A program made the position numbers and the translations under genes. A stretch of DNA of 64,000 nucleotides, taken from assembly GCA_016710585.1 (NCBI GenBank), contig JADJVN010000046.1, positions 310,001 to 374,000 of the forward strand, in the 5' to 3' direction. The notes under the pieces are model-generated. The model did not search any database. It was given only the letters and a program-made list of their open reading frames with translations, and was not told where the DNA came from. Below are positions 55,271 through 64,000 of this stretch, in pieces (within the stretch, counting starts at the first letter, position 1; every line of letters starts with the position of its first letter). This DNA comes from Saprospiraceae bacterium. GTDB taxonomy: Bacteria > Bacteroidota > Bacteroidia > Chitinophagales > Saprospiraceae.

Positions 55271-56161
55271 TTATTTTGATTCAAGTAATTTAAAGAACTG
55301 ATCCAATTTTGGCAAGATAATAATTTCTGTTCTTCTATTTATCTTTCTTCCCTCTACAGTTGCATTGTCAGATTTGGGTACAAATTCTGACCTACCTCCT
55401 GCTGTCATTCTTGACGGATTAACTTTGTATTTATTTTGTAAAACTCTAACTACAGCAGTGGCTCGCTTTGTACTAAGATCCCAATTATCAGCCATACATT
55501 CTGAGCTGATAGGAATATTATCTGTATGACCTTCGACCAAGATTTCTAGTTCATAATGGTCATTAACTACTTTTGCTATTTTCTCAAGAACAGAATTGGC
55601 CTGGTCATTAATCACCGCACTTCCAGATTTATATAGCATTTTATCAGACAACGAAATATACACGACGCCTTTTTTAACTTCTATATTAATATCGTCTGAA
55701 GGGACATCAGATAATGAACGTTTCAAATTCATAACTAAAGCTAAATTTACAGAATCCTTTCTTTGAATATTCGTTGTCATAGTTGAAATTTGCTTATCTT
55801 TCTCATTAATCGCATCCAAAGATCTTTTTATATTTTCAGCCCCAGTTACACTTACCACAGATAAGTCCGATAAACGATCTAATAGATTGGTATTAGTTCG
55901 CTTAATAAAATCCAATTGCTCCTCCAGAGATTTTATTTTTAACAAATCAGAACTTCGTTCATTTTCTAAATTACCGAATTTAGAAGAATAATCACCCATT
56001 AATTGTTTTTTTTCTTGCTCACAGGCAATTTGATTTTCTTTGCATTTTTCTAATGCAACTTTATAATCTTCTAGTTCAGCCCGAACTGATTTAAATTTTT
56101 TACTTGACACACAAGAAAATGTAAACAATGCTATGAACAATAAAGAAAAAATCTGCTTCAT
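55271..56161 (-). CDS. OmpA-family lipoprotein with coiled coil
   Basis: The 296-residue lipoprotein (lipobox FTFSC) has a long coiled coil (residues 25-140) and an OmpA C-terminal peptidoglycan-binding domain with ILVEGHTDNIPISS, TAGGRSEFVPKSDN and NRRTEIIILPKL. It should link the outer membrane to the peptidoglycan. It is the first gene of a three-gene leftward cluster. Confidence 0.88.
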   Translation of the reverse strand: MKQIFSLLFIALFTFSCVSSKKFKSVRAELEDYKVALEKCKENQIACEQEKKQLMGDYSSKFGNLENERSSDLLKIKSLEEQLDFIKRTNTNLLDRLSDLSVVSVTGAENIKRSLDAINEKDKQISTMTTNIQRKDSVNLALVMNLKRSLSDVPSDDINIEVKKGVVYISLSDKMLYKSGSAVINDQANSVLEKIAKVVNDHYELEILVEGHTDNIPISSECMADNWDLSTKRATAVVRVLQNKYKVNPSRMTAGGRSEFVPKSDNATVEGRKINRRTEIIILPKLDQFFKLLESK

Positions 56162-56343
56162 ACGGTTGATTTTTTAAAGTTATAAAATACTGGTTGTAAA
56201 TTGTAAAAAATAAAACTGCTAAGAATAAAATCTTACATAATTATTTCAAACACTACCACATCAAATTAAAATGTAATAATTAAACACAATAATAGAATAT
56301 ATTCTTTTAATAATACATACCTTTACAAAAAAATTAACAATTC

Positions 56344-56718
56344 TTGGAAACTAATGCATTGAATGTTTTTGGCAAATCATTAGAGAAATGCAGCATGGAT
56401 CCATTAACTGGATTTTATCGTGATGCTTGTTGTACCACAGGTGTAGAAGATATAGGAATGCATACAGTTTGTATTGTAGCAGATATAGAATTTCTTCAAT
56501 TTTCAAAAGATCGAGGCAATGATTTATCGACACCAAGGCCTGAATTCATGTTTGCAGGTGTAAAACCAGGCGATAGATGGTGTCTTTGTGCATTGAGATG
56601 GATAGAGGCATTTGAAGCAGGATTCGCTCCTAATGTAGTTCTAGAATCAACAAATATTGATGTACTTAAGTATATTCCATTTGAAGACTTATTAGAATAC
56701 AAACACAGTACTTCTTAA
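56344..56718 (+). CDS. DUF2237 family protein
   Basis: This 124-residue protein contains the DUF2237 signature DPLTGFYRDACCTTGVEDIG and PGDRWCLCALRWIEAFEAG. Function unknown; the family is cytoplasmic and cysteine-rich. The start is a TTG at 56344 or 56359; no suitable ATG lies before the conserved domain. It runs opposite to the small channel gene downstream, with an 8-bp gap. TACCTTTA at 56318-56325 is a near match to a -7 box. Confidence 0.85.
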   Translation: METNALNVFGKSLEKCSMDPLTGFYRDACCTTGVEDIGMHTVCIVADIEFLQFSKDRGNDLSTPRPEFMFAGVKPGDRWCLCALRWIEAFEAGFAPNVVLESTNIDVLKYIPFEDLLEYKHSTS

Positions 56719-56725
56719 TTAGTAT

Positions 56726-57403
56726 CTACTTATCAGAATTGTTTGCAGAAAAATATTTTTTAATAATTGACTCCGCCCATTTTTGTCCACCAAATCCAAA
56801 TGCAATAGCAAATGCTAAGCCTACAGAACCAAAAAATATACTTACTAAATTTGAAATAATTCCCTCTCCTATTCCAATTTGTGTCAACGCTATTGCAATT
56901 GTAAAAAAAGAAATTGAATAGAATACCAGTTTTCCTACTAAAGAAGGATTTTCAAAATTATTTTCTTCCAAACTACTCACGACAAGACTACTTATAAACT
57001 CAGCCAAATAAAAGCCAAGAATTATCACTACACATGCGATCAGAAGATTAGGAATAAATAAAATAATTTGATTTAATAGATCTGAAACGATCTGAAACCC
57101 TAAAGAATTAAAGAAACCAACAAGCACTATCAATATAATTGCCCAAAAACAGATTGATGAAAGGATGCCTGAAAATCCTTTTTTAATACCTCTTTTCTCA
57201 AGAAAGGTGTGGACACCAGACTTTTTAGCCAAATTATCAATCCCAAAAGCATGACTCAAACGCCAGACAATCCATTGTATAATTTTTGCAACCACCCACC
57301 CAATAATGAGTATGAGAAATGCATTGATCAATTGAGGGATAAAAAATCCAATTGAATTAATTGAATTTACTGATGAATTAACAATTTCGTCCCAGATATT
57401 CAT
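56726..57403 (-). CDS. Small MscS-like mechanosensitive channel family protein
   Basis: The 225-residue protein has an amphipathic N-terminus and about five membrane helices, with the pore-helix-like GSVGLAFAIAFGFGGQKWAES near the end. The conserved helix is that of small MscS-like proteins which lack the large cytoplasmic beta and cage domains. A role in osmotic release is possible, but short homologues are poorly studied. Confidence 0.72.
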   Translation of the reverse strand: MNIWDEIVNSSVNSINSIGFFIPQLINAFLILIIGWVVAKIIQWIVWRLSHAFGIDNLAKKSGVHTFLEKRGIKKGFSGILSSICFWAIILIVLVGFFNSLGFQIVSDLLNQIILFIPNLLIACVVIILGFYLAEFISSLVVSSLEENNFENPSLVGKLVFYSISFFTIAIALTQIGIGEGIISNLVSIFFGSVGLAFAIAFGFGGQKWAESIIKKYFSANNSDK

Positions 57404-57541
57404 ATTTTAGATATATTTATTGGCATAGCAAACCTACGAATAATACTATAAAATTACAATAAAATTTATATGAGAACCAATAAATAACAATTCATTTACT
57501 ATAGATTGTTGAGGTTTTACAAGAAAAATGCATACTAAATA

Positions 57542-58660
57542 TTACTGTATTTCCAAGTCTTCTGTAATCTTGCGGATGACTTTTATTTCACTGAGAAAGA
57601 CTCTGGCAACCACTCTAAAAATAGTATAAAATGGGATTGCTACCACCATTCCAATTATTCCACCAATACGTGCGCCAAGCATGATGACAATAAATATTTC
57701 TAAGGGATGTGCTTGTACTCTTTTCGAAAAAATATAAGGTTGTATTACAAAATCATCCAACAACTTTACAATTGCAAAAACGATCAATACATTTGCCAAT
57801 AATGGTAAGGTTTGGTCATAAAAATTCATATTCAAATTGGATGAAATCGTCAAGAGACAAGCAAATGCAGCTCCTATCACAGGCCCCAAGTATGGAATGA
57901 TATTCATGATGGCATAGAAAAAAGCAATTAACAGAGAGTTAGATATCCCCAATAAACTTAACATCAAATAGGTTAACACCATTAAAATAAACATCTGTAT
58001 TGCGATTCCTCCAAAATATTTCGTAAGCAAATTACTTATATCGTCAATAACATCACTGACCTGTTTTTCAGCTTTAGTAGGAACAGCAGCAATAATAATT
58101 TCTGTAAACAAATCCCTTTCTTTTAAAAAGAAAAATGATATAAAAACGATAGAAAAAACACCTATAATTATATGACCAGCTTGATTGAGCAAATTCCCAA
58201 AAAAAGAAGAAATAACACTTGGGTCAAAAAATCCACCCAAGAAATTTTTCACTTGATCAGCAGCACTTGGTCCAGGTTCTAATCCCATTGTTCGAAGCCA
58301 AGTATTTATTCGTTCTATGGGTTCTTGCAGCGCGAGTGAAATTGAATTAAAATCAACTTTAGATAATACTACTGCTTGTTTGATAATGACAGGAACAAAT
58401 AAGTATAACATTGATCCTATAATTCCAAAAATAATAAATATAGTAAGTAGTGCAGCTATTGATTTTCCAATTTTAAATTTGACTAGTTTTAATTTAATGA
58501 GAAAAAATGTCATAATTGGTTGTCCGACCATACTTATAACCCATGAAACTAAAATAAAACTTACAACTTCTGCAAAATACCTTAATATAAAAAATAAGGC
58601 AACTAATAGAACAAAACCGATTATATAACGACCATACTTTTGTAGATAACTTGATATCAC
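57542..58660 (-). CDS. AI-2E family transporter (PerM-like)
   Basis: This 372-residue membrane protein has about eight helices arranged as two pairs around a central loop, with FYAIMNIIPYLGPVIGA and FIVIMLGARIGGIIGMVVAIP, the conserved segments of the AI-2E/PerM family. Family members export autoinducer-2 or exchange ions; substrate unknown here. It is 3 bp from the ilvE stop on the same strand. Confidence 0.88.
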   Translation of the reverse strand: MISSYLQKYGRYIIGFVLLVALFFILRYFAEVVSFILVSWVISMVGQPIMTFFLIKLKLVKFKIGKSIAALLTIFIIFGIIGSMLYLFVPVIIKQAVVLSKVDFNSISLALQEPIERINTWLRTMGLEPGPSAADQVKNFLGGFFDPSVISSFFGNLLNQAGHIIIGVFSIVFISFFFLKERDLFTEIIIAAVPTKAEKQVSDVIDDISNLLTKYFGGIAIQMFILMVLTYLMLSLLGISNSLLIAFFYAIMNIIPYLGPVIGAAFACLLTISSNLNMNFYDQTLPLLANVLIVFAIVKLLDDFVIQPYIFSKRVQAHPLEIFIVIMLGARIGGIIGMVVAIPFYTIFRVVARVFLSEIKVIRKITEDLEIQ

Positions 58661-58663
58661 AGC

Positions 58664-59743
58664 TTATAAAAGTGCTAATTCTTCTTCATATACCGGCATG
58701 ATCCAATTATGGGTATCTGGGATTCTCCCTTTACGTATACCATTAATATCTCGTTTTAACTCCTTTGACAATACAGCTTTATCAATATCAAGTTTTAGAT
58801 CCACATTTTTATAGCCTATTCGATCTACATTGGCAATAACAGCAGCAGTTCCTGCACCAAATACTTCAAGTAACTTGCCATTAGCATGAGCTTTTGCTAT
58901 TTCTTCCATAGAAACTGGGCGCTCTTCCACAGTGTATCCCTTTTCCTTCAATAAGGTAATGATACTATCTCTGGTGATTCCTCTTAAGATTGTACCACTT
59001 AGATTCGGAGTAAGTACGACATTATCCAAGACAAAGAATATATTCATTGTCCCAACTTCTTGCACATACTTAAACTCTTTAGCATCCATCCACATGACTT
59101 GGTCATAACCTTTCTCTTTGGCAAGTTTTGTGGGATACAAACTAGCACCATAATTACCTGCTGCTTTAGCCTCACCAACACCACCATCTGCAGCTCTAAC
59201 AAAATGTTCTTCAACCAATAAACCAATTGGTTTATTATAATAAGGACCGGAAGGAAGGGTCATCACCATGAATTTAAAAGTATCAGAAGATCGAACACCG
59301 ACAAACTCATCCACAGCCATCATAACAGGCCTTAGATATAATGCTGATTCCTCCTGTGTAGGTATCCAATTTTTATCAATATTTACCAACTGTTTAATTG
59401 ACTCAACAAATAAATCCACCGGAATTTCAGGCATACACATTCTAGTAGCGGATGCATTGAATCTATTTGCATGATCCATTGCCCTGAATAATAAAGGGAT
59501 TCCATTGTCTGTAATAGACGCTTTCATGCCTTCAAAAATTGCTTGACCGTAATGCCATGCCATTGTTGCTGGATGTAATGGAATTCGACTTAATGGTGAA
59601 ATTTCAAAATTATTCCACTCTTTTCCATCATAATCCGCAATAAAAATATGGTCTGCAAATACTTTCCCAAAAGGAATGTTGTTAAAATCAACAGATGAAA
59701 GCTTTGAATCTTTTGTAAGTGTCTTGGAAATTTTATACTCCAT
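58664..59743 (-). CDS. ilvE: Branched-chain amino-acid aminotransferase
   Basis: This 359-residue class IV PLP enzyme has DGGVGEAKAAGNYGASL with the PLP lysine (in EAKAAGN) and the family segments GQAIFEGMKAS and EVFGAGTAAVI. It interconverts leucine, isoleucine and valine with their keto acids. A TACCTTTG box lies 18 bp upstream. Confidence 0.93.
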   Translation of the reverse strand: MEYKISKTLTKDSKLSSVDFNNIPFGKVFADHIFIADYDGKEWNNFEISPLSRIPLHPATMAWHYGQAIFEGMKASITDNGIPLLFRAMDHANRFNASATRMCMPEIPVDLFVESIKQLVNIDKNWIPTQEESALYLRPVMMAVDEFVGVRSSDTFKFMVMTLPSGPYYNKPIGLLVEEHFVRAADGGVGEAKAAGNYGASLYPTKLAKEKGYDQVMWMDAKEFKYVQEVGTMNIFFVLDNVVLTPNLSGTILRGITRDSIITLLKEKGYTVEERPVSMEEIAKAHANGKLLEVFGAGTAAVIANVDRIGYKNVDLKLDIDKAVLSKELKRDINGIRKGRIPDTHNWIMPVYEEELALL

Positions 59744-59760
59744 AAAAATTGGCTTTGATA

Positions 59761-59768
59761 CAAAGGTA
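59761..59768 (-). promoter_or_regulatory. Candidate -7 promoter box for ilvE
   Basis: The minus strand reads TACCTTTG, an exact TAnnTTTG match, ending 17 bases before the ilvE start codon. No clear -33 TTTG was found. Confidence 0.45.
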
Positions 59769-59824
59769 AGTTTTTTAATAAATATTCATACCTTTAGACT
59801 AATATTAAATAAAAGAATTGAATC

Positions 59825-60247
59825 TTGGAGCATTATCAGAGTAAAAATCACTTCTACGATATTCTAGAATCCGTAGTTATTGATACTGGCAATTATAAAT
59901 CAATAGTCTTAGTAAGTTCAGAGATTGAGAACAATAATTCGTATAAGTCTTTTATACTTAATGTATTAAAAGCTGCTAAACTCAATATTGATGAAAACTG
60001 TCAATATTCTGTTTTACTTCCAGAAGTTCAATATAGATTTATAACAGATAAATCTGCTTCTACTATAAAATTCCTATGTTTTGGCATTGAGGGTAAACAA
60101 TTAGGACTTCAGATTGAATCATCTAAGAATACCTTTTTTCGATTGGATAATCTAGAGATGGTTTTTGGGGAAAATCCAGAAAAGTATAAGTCAGAAAATT
60201 TGAAAAGAGCACTTTGGGAAGCAGTAAAAAAACTATTCAATATTTGA
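59825..60247 (+). CDS. Conserved small hypothetical protein upstream of rdgB
   Basis: The 140-residue protein has an alternating alpha/beta pattern (YKSIVLVSSEI, YSVLLPEVQYRFI, IKFLCFGIEGKQLGLQI). No family is recognised with confidence. It begins with a TTG and ends 4 bp before rdgB on the same strand, so it is probably co-expressed. The function is unknown. Confidence 0.65.
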   Translation: MEHYQSKNHFYDILESVVIDTGNYKSIVLVSSEIENNNSYKSFILNVLKAAKLNIDENCQYSVLLPEVQYRFITDKSASTIKFLCFGIEGKQLGLQIESSKNTFFRLDNLEMVFGENPEKYKSENLKRALWEAVKKLFNI

Positions 60248-60251
60248 TCAC

Positions 60252-60833
60252 ATGGAATTAATTTTTGCAAGTCACAATGTTCACAAGTCTAAAGAAATTA
60301 ATCAAATTATTGGAGCAGATTTTATCGTTAAAAGCTTGGCTGAAATATCTTGGTATGATGAAATTGATGAATTTGGAGTTACTCTTGAAGAAAATGCTCA
60401 AATCAAAGCTAGAGAAATTTACACTAAATTACTCTTGGATTGTTTCGCAGAAGATACAGGCCTAGAAGTAGAAGCATTAGGCAATAAACCTGGAGTTCAC
60501 ACTGCCCGATATGCTGGAGATTCAAAAGATGCCAATGAAAATATGAACTTACTTTTAGAAAATCTTCAAAATACTGAAAATCGAAAAGCCAGATTTCGAA
60601 CAGTAATTTGCCTAATATGTAAAGAACAGGAGATATTATTTGAAGGAATCCTCAATGGAAAAATTGGATTGCAAAAGAATGGAAATAATGGATTTGGATA
60701 TGACCCTATCTTCATTCCAGAAGGTTTTGATATTAGCCTAGCGGAGATGGATGAAAAGACGAAAAATACAATAAGTCATCGCAAAAAGGCAATACAAAAA
60801 ATGCAAGTTTGGTTAAAACAAAGTCAAGCTTAA
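60252..60833 (+). CDS. rdgB: XTP/dITP diphosphatase (Ham1/RdgB)
   Basis: The 193-residue enzyme has the signatures FASHNVHKSKEINQI (N-terminal), CFAEDTGLEVEALGNKPGVH (catalytic Asp) and GNNGFGYDPIFIPEG. It removes non-canonical purine triphosphates such as XTP and dITP to protect DNA. Normal length for the family. Confidence 0.93.
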   Translation: MELIFASHNVHKSKEINQIIGADFIVKSLAEISWYDEIDEFGVTLEENAQIKAREIYTKLLLDCFAEDTGLEVEALGNKPGVHTARYAGDSKDANENMNLLLENLQNTENRKARFRTVICLICKEQEILFEGILNGKIGLQKNGNNGFGYDPIFIPEGFDISLAEMDEKTKNTISHRKKAIQKMQVWLKQSQA

Positions 60834-60838
60834 ATGAA

Positions 60839-61303
60839 TTATTGTGTGCTTACTTTTTTTACAAAATCTGTAATACTCACTATTGAATCCATTTTATAAA
60901 TAGTTTCAAACTCTAGGCTATCACTTTCAGACCAACGCTGAAAAACACCATTCTTTAAATTATCTGAATATTGTGAAGTGTATCGTTTTTTTCCACTTTT
61001 ATAAAACACAGTATCATTACCATTTACTTTTCCATTCAAATAAAATTGTACTTCTTTCAATTCACCAGTTTCATAATAAGTAACAGCTTTACCATCTTCT
61101 TTGCCATTGACAAAATTCTTTTTTGTCATCAACTCACCAGTATTATAATATTGTAAATACTCTCCTTCTATTTTATCTTTCTTTGTTTTATAAACTTCTC
61201 TTTTACTTCCATCTGGATAAAAGGTAGTAACGCTAGGGTTTTCATTTTTACAAGAGTAATAAAAGGCAAGAATTGTAAAAAATAAATAATATTGCTTCTT
61301 CAT
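60839..61303 (-). CDS. MORN/YwqK-repeat lipoprotein
   Basis: The ATG at 61303 gives a 154-residue lipoprotein (lipobox FYYSC); the frame's earlier start is a TTG. Repeats of the YwqK/MORN type (YYNTGELMTKKNFVNGKEDG, YYETGELKEVQFYLNGKVNG, FYKSGKKRYTSQYSDNLKNG) make up the mature protein. Such repeats are sometimes annotated as toxin-antitoxin related, but no toxin partner is seen here. Confidence 0.78.
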   Translation of the reverse strand: MKKQYYLFFTILAFYYSCKNENPSVTTFYPDGSKREVYKTKKDKIEGEYLQYYNTGELMTKKNFVNGKEDGKAVTYYETGELKEVQFYLNGKVNGNDTVFYKSGKKRYTSQYSDNLKNGVFQRWSESDSLEFETIYKMDSIVSITDFVKKVSTQ

Positions 61304-61390
61304 AAAAATCAATTATATTCAAATGAATTTGCAAATAAAAGAAAAAATCATTGACTTATGTGTAATTACAAATGTATTAACTTATTAAAA

Positions 61391-62845
61391 TCATTTTTTC
61401 CAGGGTAAATTGTTAAGTACGTTTGAAGCAATCTGTCTTCCTAACTCTACTCCAGCATCACAATCCATTCTAAAATGTACACCTAGATAAACTCTCGATT
61501 TAGCATTTTCATCTGCAGCGCTGATAAAAGAATTATATTGTCTTGGTTTACCGTTAAACTCAAATTGGGAAGCATGACAGTTATCTAAATATTCATAATT
61601 GGCCCCAAATATATTTTCTAATATAATTGCACTTCCTCCACCAAATGTTGCATGACCTGACGGATATGCAGGAAAAGCAGGAGTGACACCATTAACTCCA
61701 TTAATTTTGTTTACCAATAATGGCTCCCATTGTGGATCTATTTCTCTTTTGATAAAATTTTCAGGCCGTTCTACTTTATAATGCCATTTTGAGTACCAAC
61801 ATGCAACTCCAAAATCATTTAGTGCAATACCAAGCTTCGCAACACCTTCAACCGATTTTTCTAAATTGCTTCTTTCCTTTTCAATGATTTGATTAAAAAT
61901 AGCTAGCATCCTCAGAGGTGGACTAAATGTCAACCCAACGATATCATCACTCCAAAATTCTGCAATCCATTTCTCTTCATAACTCATCGAAGCATTACAA
62001 GTATTATACACTTGTAGAGCTTCAGAATAAAAACTTGATTTGGGATTATTGCTATAAGGAATAGGAGCTTTACACAATTTTTGAGATTCTGTTATTGCAA
62101 AAGTTCTTACTCTCCCCCAAAGTGGAAACATCCCACCATCACCATTATCATTAGTTGGATTCCAAATTCCTGGGATTGCTTTTCCACTATTATCCAAAAG
62201 TTCTTTCTTCCAAGGGTAATAGTTAATTTTTGAAGGATCATTATTTAATGGGTTCAAATCAGCTTCATGCCCAAATTTATCAGTGACAGACCATTCCCAA
62301 ATTGCTTTAGAAACAGATTTTCCCCAATCAAGTGAATTTTTTATCTCCTCTGGATTGATTAAAATTTCATACTTAGACGCAAAACTTGATCTCAACTCAT
62401 CTATTTTTAAATGAACTTCAGCGTTGGTTAAATGACCTGCTCCACCTATGAAAATTGTATTTTTATAAAAATTATGCAGCAAATAAGCATAACTTTCGTT
62501 CAAAGCAGAAGGCCAATGAATTCTCTTATTTTGTTCTAACTTTGGAATAGTTAACTCTGACCCCCAAGTATTAGAAATTGAATTAAAAGAAGGCATTCCA
62601 GGTACGCAGATCTCATAAGCTGCTAAACCAATATATGATAAAGCTCTCGGTCCTGGACCAGGTCTATATCCCATAGCATCCCGATCAATTTGAAGTATCA
62701 ATTCATTCCATTTATAAATGACATCATTTGAGTGTTCTGATACAAAATTAGAATTACTAGAATTCTCATTAGACTTTCGACAATTCGCAAAAACTAAAAT
62801 TAAGGCTAAAAAAATTAACCTTAAATACATTCTATTAGGCTCCAT
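61391..62845 (-). CDS. Vanadium-haloperoxidase-like PAP2-superfamily lipoprotein
   Basis: This 484-residue lipoprotein (lipobox FANC; the start could also be the ATG at 62830) contains all three PAP2/haloperoxidase motifs: KWHYKVERP, FPAYPSGHATFGG and SRVYLGVHFRMDCDAG. It is likely an active periplasmic or surface phosphatase or vanadium haloperoxidase. The paralogue at 21029 keeps the layout but has lost PSGH. It is divergent from the TonB receptor at 63071. Confidence 0.82.
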   Translation of the reverse strand: MEPNRMYLRLIFLALILVFANCRKSNENSSNSNFVSEHSNDVIYKWNELILQIDRDAMGYRPGPGPRALSYIGLAAYEICVPGMPSFNSISNTWGSELTIPKLEQNKRIHWPSALNESYAYLLHNFYKNTIFIGGAGHLTNAEVHLKIDELRSSFASKYEILINPEEIKNSLDWGKSVSKAIWEWSVTDKFGHEADLNPLNNDPSKINYYPWKKELLDNSGKAIPGIWNPTNDNGDGGMFPLWGRVRTFAITESQKLCKAPIPYSNNPKSSFYSEALQVYNTCNASMSYEEKWIAEFWSDDIVGLTFSPPLRMLAIFNQIIEKERSNLEKSVEGVAKLGIALNDFGVACWYSKWHYKVERPENFIKREIDPQWEPLLVNKINGVNGVTPAFPAYPSGHATFGGGSAIILENIFGANYEYLDNCHASQFEFNGKPRQYNSFISAADENAKSRVYLGVHFRMDCDAGVELGRQIASNVLNNLPWKK

Positions 62846-63070
62846 ATTAAATAAAAATTAAATATTTAACAGTTTAAAATTAAAATACTTACAAAAACCA
62901 TGCCTATTCATTCTCTCTAAACATGATTAATATTTAGATGCAAAATTAGTTAAAAGTCATTTTATTTATTTTAAATATTATCATCATTAAGTATATTATT
63001 TTACATATAAATTTATTTTATATAAAAAATAAAAATAATACTAATTTCGCAATCAAATCAAACAAAAAAT

Positions 63071-64000
63071 ATGCATAAAAATCTTTCACAAAATTTAATA
63101 TTAGCATTTATGCTAATTACAATATACTTATCAGGACAAAAACAGATCTCTGGAAAAATCAATGACTCCAAAACGGGAGATGCGATTTTTGGCGCTGTAA
63201 TTAAAGTTGTTGGTGCTAACATTGGAACCACCTCAGATATCAATGGGAATTATAAGCTCAATGTTCCAGACAATTCAATTTTGGAAATTTATTATACAGG
63301 TTATACTACAAAATCATATGACTTAAGCTCAGCTAACAGTTATGATTTTCTTCTTGATGAATCAAACACATCTCTTGATCAGGTAATTGTAATCGGAACT
63401 CGAAAGCCTGGAAGAGTTTTGATGGAAACCACAGTGCCCATAGATGTAGTCAATGTAAAACAATCCAGTCAAAACACTGGAAGGATGGATCTAACCTCAA
63501 TATTGAATTATTCCGCACCTTCCATGAATTATAATAAGCAATCAGGTTCGGATGGCGCAGACCATATTGATCTGGCTACATTAAGAGGCCTTGGTCCAGA
63601 TCAAACACTTGTACTTATCAATGGCAAGAGAAGGCATCAAACCGCATTTGTTGCTGTTTTTGGCACCAGAGGTAGAGGAAATTCAGGTACGGATTTGAAT
63701 GCATTTCCCGCAGCTGCTATAGACAGAGTGGAGATACTCAGAGACGGAGCAGCGGCGCAATATGGATCTGACGCTATTGCAGGTGTCATCAATATTATAT
63801 TAAAACGAAATACTGGATGGACTGCAAATTTGGGTTACTCTTCATATTTCGACAAAAAATTTAATCCTGCTTTTAAATCTTCTTTAAATCAATATGTTTT
63901 TGAAAATAAATTGGATGGTGGCAATTTATCAGCTGATCTAAATTATGGCTTATCGCTCGGCAAGAAAGGGGATTTGCCAATTTTACTGCAAACTATATAA
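63071..64000 (+). pseudogene. TonB-dependent receptor, N-terminal part, apparent frameshift and run-off
   Basis: Residues 1-25 form a signal peptide, followed by a carboxypeptidase-like domain (QISGKINDSKTGDAIFGAVI) and a TonB plug (LRGLGPDQTLVLINGKRRHQ, AAAIDRVEILRDGAAAQYGS). The frame then ends at TAA 63998-64000. Adding one T to the T3 run 63973-63975 would read KKGDFANFTANYI, a typical barrel-strand turn, so the gene almost certainly continues past the window in another frame. It may be inactive or the base may be a sequence error. Divergent from the haloperoxidase-like gene. Confidence 0.75.

Noticed and set aside
60839..61303. Toxin-antitoxin function for the YwqK/MORN lipoprotein
   Set aside because: No toxin-like neighbour is present and the protein has a lipoprotein signal, which suits a surface role.
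1..64000. CRISPR arrays, rRNA, tRNA genes, IS elements and riboswitches
   Set aside because: None was seen in intergenic stretches; no repeat-spacer array, no cloverleaf with a CCA-type end and no transposase motif was found by eye. A covariance-model scan would settle the RNA question.

Overview
This 64 kb window is AT-rich and almost certainly chromosomal DNA of a Bacteroidota species, with a Saprospiria-like flavour (an inference from gene content). The evidence is type IX secretion (T9SS) C-terminal sorting domains on several secreted proteins, Gld-type ABC transporter genes, two DUF1800/DUF1501 pairs, TonB-dependent receptors with a carboxypeptidase-like N-terminal domain, DUF5689 and PUR/DUF3276 proteins, and TAnnTTTG-type promoter boxes in place of clear Shine-Dalgarno sites. 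No rRNA, tRNA, CRISPR array or insertion sequence was found.

Layout. (1) 1-3030 is the end of a mobile element, probably a prophage or integrative element. A leftward operon holds a small HTH protein, two tiny unknown genes and a primase-helicase that leaves the window at base 1. A divergent XRE-type repressor faces it. Three related 23-bp operator/promoter-like sites sit in front of the HTH gene, in front of the repressor and just behind the repressor. (2) 3453-6193 has an ABC exporter, a PUR-domain protein and a PAP2 phosphatase. (3) 6183-10131 is a secreted DUF1800/DUF1501/T9SS-cargo cluster. (4) 10257-16784 is a divergent outer-membrane locus: TonB receptor, DUF5689 lipoprotein and trmN6 on one strand, an exo/endonuclease lipoprotein on the other. 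Both the receptor and the nuclease carry a one-base frameshift in a homopolymer. (5) 16789-20962 holds a PIF1-like helicase, a 44-residue membrane protein, miaE, a TIGR02206 membrane protein and purB. (6) 21029-30116, leftward: a haloperoxidase-like lipoprotein with a degenerate active site, a thioredoxin-like protein, pyrR-pyrB with a nucleotidyltransferase and DUF2905, then the second DUF1800/DUF1501 pair. (7) 30293-32669, rightward: a sphingomyelin-synthase-like membrane protein, a SET-domain protein and nhaA. (8) 32719-37718: a TPR/PD40/SPOR surface protein and a T9SS subtilase. (9) 37722-47403 is one tightly packed leftward operon: rimK, an aspartoacylase-like gene, dacB, truB, gldA, gldF, gldG, DUF4340 and a phospholipase C/S1-P1-like hydrolase. 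(10) 47474-64000 has transporters, LemA/DUF2207, a serine hydrolase, an OmpA/TonB-C/TPR trio, DUF2237, a small MscS-like channel, an AI-2E family protein, ilvE, rdgB, a MORN/YwqK lipoprotein, an intact haloperoxidase-like protein and the start of another TonB receptor, again with a one-base frameshift.

How it fits together. Much of the window serves the cell envelope: capture of macromolecules at the surface (TonB receptors, secreted nuclease, subtilase, T9SS cargo), export (ABC, Gld) and envelope maintenance (PBP4, OmpA). Housekeeping nucleotide and tRNA genes lie between. The two most notable observations are the symmetric triple-operator switch of the mobile element at the left edge, and three independent one-base homopolymer frameshifts, all found in TonB-receptor loci.
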